Assembly (NCBI RefSeq): GCF_037176765.1
Contig: NC_090025.1
Span: 15,305,545-15,369,544 of the forward strand
Origin: Anolis sagrei
Lineage: Eukaryota; Chordata; Lepidosauria; Squamata; Anolidae
Reading direction: 5' to 3'
Length of the DNA stretch: 64,000 bases
This document shows, in pieces, positions 58,665-64,000 of this stretch; the stretch's first letter is position 1, and every line of letters starts with the position of its first letter. The notes under the pieces are model-generated. The model had not been told where the DNA came from and did no database searches. It saw only the letters and a list, made by a program, of their open reading frames with translations. The position numbers and the translations under genes are program-made.

Positions 58665-59570
58665 TATTTAAAACATTTATATTCTGCCCTTCTCACCCCG
58701 CAGGGGACTCAGGGCGGAGCACAACATATATATTGCAAGCAGGCCTGTAGCCCGGGGGGGGGGGGGGGGGGTTAGCCCCCCCCCCCCATTTTTCAGGTTA
58801 AAAAACACCCCTGGTTTACTCATTAATTTTAACTGGTTAACCAAATCCCCATGCTAAGTCTATGAGATGCAAAAAATTATGAGTCCCTCCAGAACTGCAA
58901 GCACTATCTCAAGCAAATATTGACCATTTATTCACACTGTCATTACTTGCAGCAATAGCCGATGTAGCGAAGCAACCAAGTTGGGGAGGGGTTGCTGAAT
59001 GCTCTCATTAAGGAGGCCAGACTTGGTGGAGGTGGTTGACAGGGGCGGAGCTGCAGGCTATTGAAGGCTGCTCTGCCCCCTGCTGTGCTCTTTGCTTCAG
59101 TGTGAGCTAGGAGGCAGGTTTCACCCCCCCCCCCCCCACTGAAATTTTCAACCCTCCCCGAAATCTTTTTCTGGCTACAGCCCTGATGGCAAGCATTCAA
59201 TGCCAGGACATAAGACCATAAACATATATATAAATATTAAAATCAAGTATATCTACATTAAAAGTTGCTTAAAAACCATCTCAGGGCACCATTTTGCCTC
59301 ATTGCACTGCACTGCACTGCACTGCCCCAAAAGTTGGTCCCACAGCCAGGTCTTCACCATCCTTCTGAAGGGGGTCTGATCTAATATTGCCAGGAAGGGA
59401 GTTCCATAACCAGGGGGCAATCATTGAGAAGGCCCTGTCTCTCATCCCTTTGATGGTGGCGGGATCGAGAGCAGGGCCTCTCCAGAAGATCTTAGTTTTC
59501 ACAGTGGTTCGTAAAGGAAGATGCGTTCGGACAGGTAAACTGGGCTGGGTCCTCATGTCTAAGAAGATGC
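58665..59570 (-). mobile_element. LINE 3' end (reverse), split by a hAT
   Basis: Reverse tail TTCTGCCCTTCTCACCCCGC and GGGGACTCAGGGCGGAGC at 58670-58730; minus-strand coding end RDRAFSMIAPWLWNSLPGNI at about 59440-59380. The middle is interrupted by the hAT at 58740-59185. Confidence 0.75.
58740..59185. mobile_element. hAT-like element, 446 bp, with G and C runs
   Basis: Ends CAGGCCTGTAGCCC and TGGCTACAGCCCTG are inverted copies. Flanks ATTGCAAG (58732-58739) and ATGGCAAG (59186-59193) match at 7 of 8. A G run of about 18 and a C run of about 13 lie close together near 58753-58787, and another C run near 59125-59139. Confidence 0.75.
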
Positions 59571-59754
59571 AAAGTAGTAGAACTAGAAGATATGAGGTAG
59601 TATCTATCTTGTGGCATGACAAACCTCTAGTGGAAATACAGTTGTTGTCAACTTCACACAAATTTCAGGAGGAAAAGATCATGCTCAAGGAACAAAATAC
59701 TACTTCTGACTTGGATTGAAACAGTTAAAAGAAAATGCATCATCTTATGTGGGT

Positions 59755-60585
59755 TGGGCTTTAGCACAGCTGGTTAAACACCAGCGGCAATAGATCATAC
59801 AATCAAAAGGTTGGTAGTTCAAAGCCCGGGTCGGGGTGAGCACTCGACCTTCAGCCCAGCTTATTGTCCACCTGTTGTTGTTTATTTGTTCAGTTGTTTC
59901 CGACTCTTCATGACCTCATGGACCAGCCCACGCCAGAGCTTCCTGTTGGCCATCACCACCCTCAGCTCCTTCAAGGTCACGCCCATCACTTCAAGGATAC
60001 CATCCATCCATCTTGCCCTTGGTCAGCCCCTCTTCCTTTTTCCTTCCATTTTCCCAAGCATCGTTCTCTTCTCCAAGATTTCCTGTCTTCTCATTATGTG
60101 GCCAAAGTACTTCATCTTTGCCTCTAATATCATTCTCTCCAGTGAGCAGACTGCATTATTTCCTGAAGTATGGACTGGTTTGATCTTCTTGTGGTCCAAG
60201 GCACTCTACACTACCCACCTACGCAGTTTGAAAACAGCTGTGAGCTGTGAGTAGAGAATTTAGGCACCACTTAAGCAGGGAGGTATTTTACGGCACCATA
60301 AAAGAAATACCAGAAAATGCGGGCGATCGAAGGAAGGATGAAGTCTGTGATCAAGGCTCTTCGTCATAGAGGATGGAGTGACAGCACCCCCATGGCTAGA
60401 ATCGAGCACAACCTCCAGGACACCAAAGCTGGGGAAAAGGCCGACATATACCTCTATCTGTTGTCCTTCCTGTCTGTTTAATGGCATCGAATGTTTGCTG
60501 TGTATGTGTTCTGTGATCTGCCCTGAGTCCTCTTTGGGGTGAGAAGGGTGAAATATAAATGCTTTAATCAAATATAATAAAATCT
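59755..60585 (+). mobile_element. tRNA-derived SINE split by RTE-BovB
   Basis: The head GGGCTTTAGCACAGCTGGTT and GGTTGGTAGTTCAAAGCCCG (A- and B-box regions) lie at 59757-59825. The SINE resumes near 60225 and ends TCTGCCCTGAGTCCTCTTTG, GTGAAATATAAATGC by 60585. The BovB fragment sits between. Confidence 0.7.
59868..60225 (-). mobile_element. RTE-BovB LINE fragment (reverse)
   Basis: GTTCAGTTGTTTCCGACTCT, CATGGACCAGCCCACGCCAG, CATTATGTGGCCAAAGTACT and GTATGGACTGGTTTGATCTT follow the Bov-B/RTE 3' region in reverse, a family shared by squamates and ruminants. The plus strand is open by chance across it. Confidence 0.8.
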
Positions 60586-61087
60586 GTGCACTGAAGGACA
60601 GGGAATCTACCACTTTTGTTCTTTGTAACCATGGTCTTACTCAACACTTTTAGGATACAGAATATTTCAGGAAGAAATGTAAAAATAAAATGAAAGATTA
60701 CTGTAGTATGGCAAATATGCTTTGTAACGAGGTCCCCCATTCAAAGCTTGGGCCTGCTTGAAAAAAAAAAAAAAGACTGAAAACTTTGCCAGCCAGCAAA
60801 GACAATACAAGCTGGATTATCTGAACTAATTTAAAAAGTATGTTATACATTTGAGCATCAAATAAATAAAAGTCTTCAAGAAAGGGTTCTGGTAATCTGA
60901 AATTCCAAGTCTTTAACAAGACACCTTCCAATAGTCAGTGAGGTATCCTTCTTTGTTGACATGTGGTTAAGGGGTCTCACCAGGTCCATGTTTATTAAAA
61001 AACATAAGAAAAGAGAAATGGCCCATCCTAAAACAATTCAGCTCATCTTCATCAACTTTTGTACCCAAATCGGCTTACCTTTGTGCG
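60586..61087 (-). other. PAQR3: Proximal PAQR3 3' UTR
   Basis: About 500 bp directly after the PAQR3 stop, unique-looking, with an A run of 14 near 60760. No other feature recognised. Confidence 0.5.
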
Positions 61088-61227
61088 CTATTGTGTTGAA
61101 TGGTCAGGGCAAGGCTTGCTATGTCTGTACTGCATGATGTACACAGTGGACTGATGCCACCAGTATAACATCACAACTGCGAGGATATGCCAGACTTGAT
61201 GGCTAGAACCGAGGTAGTTTAACTGCC
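61088..61227 (-). CDS. PAQR3: PAQR3 last coding exon
   Basis: Residues GQLNYLGSSHQVWHILAVV, then YWWHQSTVYIMQYRHSKPC and the stop TAG (61090-61088). It contains the HxxxH motif in the last transmembrane span. Acceptor CCTTTTCCAAAG on the minus strand. Confidence 0.95.
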
Positions 61228-62237
61228 CTTTGGAAAAGGAGGAGACACAGGAAATTAGTAAAAAGAAGTGGGAGGAAAAGACCACACATATTTTATTAAT
61301 CTGGATACTGCTTTGTATGTATTCAAGCACCCATTTTGTACAGCACAACCCCTACATCAACAGGACCATGATCTACAGTTTTGCTTATCCATGTCCAATG
61401 AAATATGTCCTCTCTAGATATTTAGGTCCTCCAGAATGGCTTGATGGCATCCTTGGGATAGAAATCCTTTGCTTCAGTATGGTTTGCCATCGTCTGCAGT
61501 TCCACATATCCACACAAACTCCAGGAACATATCCCACACCGACAGTAATTTATATCTATCTAAGTGATTTAGAAATGAGGCTCTGCTCCTTCCCTACATG
61601 AAAGATGCCTGATATACTTCTGAAAAGCTAACAAACATTGACTCTTCCTAAGGAAATATCCTTGCACTACACTTTCCTCTTCCATGTCTTTTGAATTTCT
61701 AGAGGCATATTTTTATACAGAATTTCCAAAACAACTGCAAGTAAGCCGGTTCCTCTACAGAGGTTGAGAAGATTGGGATATAAAAGTTTTAAATAAAAAT
61801 AATTTTAAATAAATAAGTATTTTGAAAGCCATGAAAACAGAGGGACATGTCATGTGTCTTAGAATGCAGTGTTCAGAATAGTATATGCTCACGCAACATG
61901 GAATGAACTTTGGCATATAACCAGAATTCCCAATCCCTACATAAAGATCTTCATCTTGTCACAGTAATACCAAGATGTCAGAGCAGATGACAATTTATTT
62001 ATTTATTTATAGCATTTATTTTTAAAGTTTTAACTATTACATTTGGCCCAGCCATAGGTTTTTAAACTCTTGTGTGTTATTGTCTACTTATGAGTTATAT
62101 TAATTGTATTGTTTATTTTGTTTATTGCTTGTTATTTTATTATTGCTTGTTGTTTTTGATGTGCTGTTGGGCTTGGCCTCATGTAAGCCGCTCCGAGTCC
62201 CTTGGGGAGATGGTGGTGGGGTATAAATAAAGTATTA

Positions 62238-62284
<47 letters not shown>

Positions 62285-63721
62285 CTTGTATACTGACTTT
62301 CTCAGCCTTAACGGTGACTCAAGGTGGTTTACAAGTCAGTTCACATAACAACAAAATACAAATTAAACATCAAAGCAGTATAAAACCACAATAGAATCAA
62401 TAAAAACAATAAAAACCAACGTCATTATCATCAGCGTCTCCTAGTTAAATAACAATAAATGACAAAGCAGATCTACACATATGCACAACATCTTCACTAT
62501 AGAAACATAATGATTCCTATTTAATGTTATTAAGGTTCAAGAGCTGCCAAGTGGTGTGCCCTCAGCCATGTAGATGAAGAGTAAACAGCTTTACCTGGAA
62601 AATATCTTTCTGGGACTTTGGAAATGTAGAATAAAAATGCTATGGCAGCTATCAAGTACATCACAATCACACGAGGGGCAAATTCCTGAAAGAAAAAGAA
62701 GCAATGTTAATTGTGGAGGTCAGAAAGATTCAGACCTTTTTAGAAACACTCAACAGCAAAAAGATATTTTTTTCCAACAAAAGATAAGTGTTAAGTGTCA
62801 CAATACAATCTAGACCTTTTAAATTCATAATCTTACACATCTCTGTTTGTTAGAAAGACACATACATAAAATACAACAAAATATAAATAAAGATAAAGGT
62901 TTCCCCTGACGTTAATTCTAGCCATGTCCGACTCTGGGGGATGGTGCTAATCTCCATTTCTAAGCTGAAGAGCCGGTATTGTCCGGAGATGCCTCCAAGG
63001 TCATGTGGCTGGCATGACTGCACTGAGGGCCGTTACCTTAACGGCACATTTGCATGTTTTTGAACTGCTAAGTTGGCAGAAGCTGGAGCTAACAGCAAGA
63101 GCTCACCTTGCTCCTGGGAGTCAAACTGCCAACCTTTCAGTCAGCAAGTTAAACAATTCAGTGGTTTAACCTGTTGCACCACTGAGGGTTCCTATTAGCA
63201 TTGTTATGCTGATGTCATGCTGATGGCTAATGCTGTTACTGTTGTGCTCCAAATCAAAATTTGTGCTCAAGGTTAGTTTTTATTTTCCTGAAATAAATAT
63301 TTTTGACACAACCTAACACAAGTCTGTTCCATTTTCACTATGGAGGGTTTTTTTCTTGCTTCAGATGTTTTAAAAAAACATTAATTTAGGGAAAAATTCT
63401 CTTTTATAAGTGAGGTAAAGGATGGAAGTCTGAGTCATCTTATCTGGAAATAAGTCAAAGGGATGTATTTTTGAACAGACATAGGCAGACCTGGGATGCA
63501 AGCCTGGGGACTTCCCAGCTTACCTGGACAATAGAGGCAGTGACACCTCCATTGAGCCAAACCCAATGGATGGTAGGAATGATTCCATAGCCTGACACCG
63601 AACAAAAGATGATGGAGCGCAGCCTCTGCCATTGCTGAGTGAGGTAACTTGGGTGAATCTGAGCAAAGAATACTGCCAGGATCATGGCAAGGACAGTGAT
63701 CAAGTAGACTTGACGCCAGTA
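61088..63721 (-). CDS. PAQR3: Progestin and adipoQ receptor 3, last three coding exons (partial)
   Basis: PAQR3 (RKTG) is a seven-pass Golgi membrane protein that holds Raf kinases at the Golgi; it is also reported to anchor SCAP/SREBP. Minus-strand exons 63721-63524, 62685-62595 and 61227-61088 join in frame (198, 91 and 140 nt) to about 142 residues plus stop, the C-terminal part of a protein of about 311 residues. They encode several hydrophobic segments and HQVWH, the HxxxH pair that binds zinc in PAQR receptors. The C-terminus is SKPCPDHSTQ; human ends SKPCPDYVSHL as I recall. Splice sites are GT-AG. The upstream exons are beyond 64000. The gene converges with BMP2K. Confidence 0.95.
61990..62285 (+). 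repeat. L2-type LINE 3' UTR and tail
   Basis: ACATTTGGCCCAGCCATAGG, GGGCTTGGCCTCATGTAAGC, GCTCCGAGTCCCTTGGGGAG and a (ATT)n tail of about 45 bp. Same family as 30955-31195. Confidence 0.75.
62286..62400 (-). repeat. LINE 3' tail (reverse)
   Basis: TTGTATACTGACTTTCTCAG and GGTGACTCAAGGTGGTTTAC, the reverse of the tail at 19380-19440. It abuts the forward tail, so the two LINEs meet tail to tail. Confidence 0.6.
62595..62685 (-). CDS. PAQR3: PAQR3 penultimate coding exon
   Basis: EFAPRVIVMYLIAAIAFLFY and ISKVPERYFP: one transmembrane span and the loop after it. Acceptor TTTCTTTCAG, donor GTAAAG on the minus strand. It ends one base into a glycine codon. Confidence 0.94.
62686..63523 (-). other. 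PAQR3: PAQR3 intron with a SINE
   Basis: GT-AG intron between the 66-codon exon and the penultimate exon. It holds a tRNA-derived SINE at 62890-63195; the rest looks unique. Confidence 0.8.
62890..63195 (-). repeat. tRNA-derived SINE (reverse)
   Basis: TTTCCCCTGACGTTAATTCT, CTCCATTTCTAAGCTGAAGA, GTTGGCAGAAGCTGGAGCTA and, in reverse, a tRNA-like head (AACCTTTCAGTCAGCAAGTT). It is a longer copy of the fragment at 931-1075. Confidence 0.75.
63524..63721 (-). CDS. PAQR3: PAQR3 internal exon (transmembrane)
   Basis: 66 codons, phase 0 at both ends: YWRQVYLITVLAMILAVFFA, then QQWQRLRSIIFCSVSGYG and HWVWLNGG, two hydrophobic spans. Acceptor TTCTTTTCCAG, donor GTAAGC on the minus strand. Confidence 0.95.
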
Positions 63722-64000
63722 CTGGAAAAGAAATAAAAAAATCAGGTCAGTATGTGTCAAGAGACACAGAAAGAGAGAATTTCTCAGAAGATAGAATGTG
63801 CACTCAAGGTTTGAAGCTAAGAATAAATACCTTTTCAACATCTGTGCCCTACACCACTGGAGAAACTACACTGTCTAGCCGGTATTGCACCACCTGACAT
63901 CCGCTGGGAAGTAGCAACCAATAGTGAAAGGACCAAGGTAGTGACATCTCCAGCTCATCCCCTGTTTGGGTATCAGCCAGCATGTCAATGACTTAAATCA
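63722..64000 (-). other. PAQR3: PAQR3 intron, cut by window edge
   Basis: Intron sequence upstream of the PAQR3 exon at 63721, with a good pyrimidine tract before the acceptor. No repeat or coding signal was recognised. Confidence 0.7.

Larger units (their letters stand above)
54905..61087 (-). other. PAQR3: PAQR3 3' UTR and downstream region (extent inferred)
   Basis: On the minus strand, AATAAA signals occur at 54914-54909 and 54957-54952 with further copies nearby. 54905-56130 and 57440-58660 look unique, so a long 3' UTR ending near 54905 is plausible, with insertions of Penelope-like, Tigger-like, LINE/hAT and SINE/BovB repeats. Transcript evidence is needed to set the end. Confidence 0.35.
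61228..62594 (-). other. PAQR3: PAQR3 last coding intron with LINE tails
   Basis: GT-AG intron. 61990-62285 is a LINE 3' tail, followed by a second LINE tail in the opposite direction to about 62400. 61230-61990 shows no feature I can name. Confidence 0.75.

Noticed and set aside
59757-59830. Functional tRNA gene
   Set aside because: A- and B-box-like words are present, but they form the head of a SINE followed by SINE body sequence and do not give a full cloverleaf by eye.
59811-60254. 147-codon plus-strand open frame
   Set aside because: It runs antisense through the RTE-BovB fragment, so openness is incidental.
63722-63841. Upstream extension of the PAQR3 exon to a Met at 63841
   Set aside because: The frame crosses a good pyrimidine tract and acceptor at 63722-63724. 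The family sequence continues into an upstream exon, not this intron.

Overview
The window is vertebrate genomic DNA, most likely from a squamate reptile and probably an iguanian lizard of the Anolis type. It is AT-rich with one CpG island, has large introns and GT-AG splicing, and carries a squamate-style repeat mix: CR1 and L2 LINEs, RTE-BovB, Sauria SINE, other tRNA-derived SINEs, a Penelope-like element, and many palindromic hAT and Tigger-like MITEs. Species and repeat-family names rest on remembered consensus sequences, since no database search was possible.

Two host genes lie tail to tail. BMP2K (BIKE, a NAK-family Ser/Thr kinase of clathrin/AP-2 endocytosis) is on the plus strand. I trace 16 coding exons from the ATG at 1682 to the stop at 48018; every join keeps frame and gives 1138 residues. 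A CpG island with three NRF1-like palindromes precedes exon 1. Exons 2-8 encode most of the kinase domain, exons 9-13 a Gln-rich linker, and exons 14-16 a tail with one NPF and eight DxFxxxPF-type motifs. Read-through into intron 14 gives a short isoform of 632 residues, and intron 15 has a GC-AG donor. The last three coding exons of PAQR3 (RKTG, a Golgi seven-pass membrane protein that traps Raf) are on the minus strand at 61088-63721. Its earlier exons lie beyond the right edge. The order BMP2K then PAQR3, convergent, matches what I recall of amniote synteny.

By region: 1-1075 is AT-rich repeat debris. 1090-1877 is promoter, CpG island and exon 1. Intron 1 (1878-16166) opens with a near-perfect hairpin, then a tandem array of about ten 120-230 bp chimeric units, then a nest of a Penelope-like element holding a CR1 that holds a fold-back MITE. 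16167-38298 holds exons 2-15, with MITEs, LINE 3' ends and one hAT in the introns. Intron 15 (38299-46576) holds a long reverse L2, a reverse CR1 with a MITE inside, and a Tigger-like MITE. 48019 to about 53044 is the likely BMP2K 3' UTR. 53195-54500 is an L2 split by a 689 bp hAT with perfect target duplications. About 54905-61087 is the likely PAQR3 3' UTR with several nested repeats, including a BovB inside a SINE.

No operon, CRISPR array, phage or bacterial-type system is present. The least expected structures are the chimeric tandem array in intron 1, the nested insertions that give a relative insertion order, and the conserved alternative ends of BMP2K.
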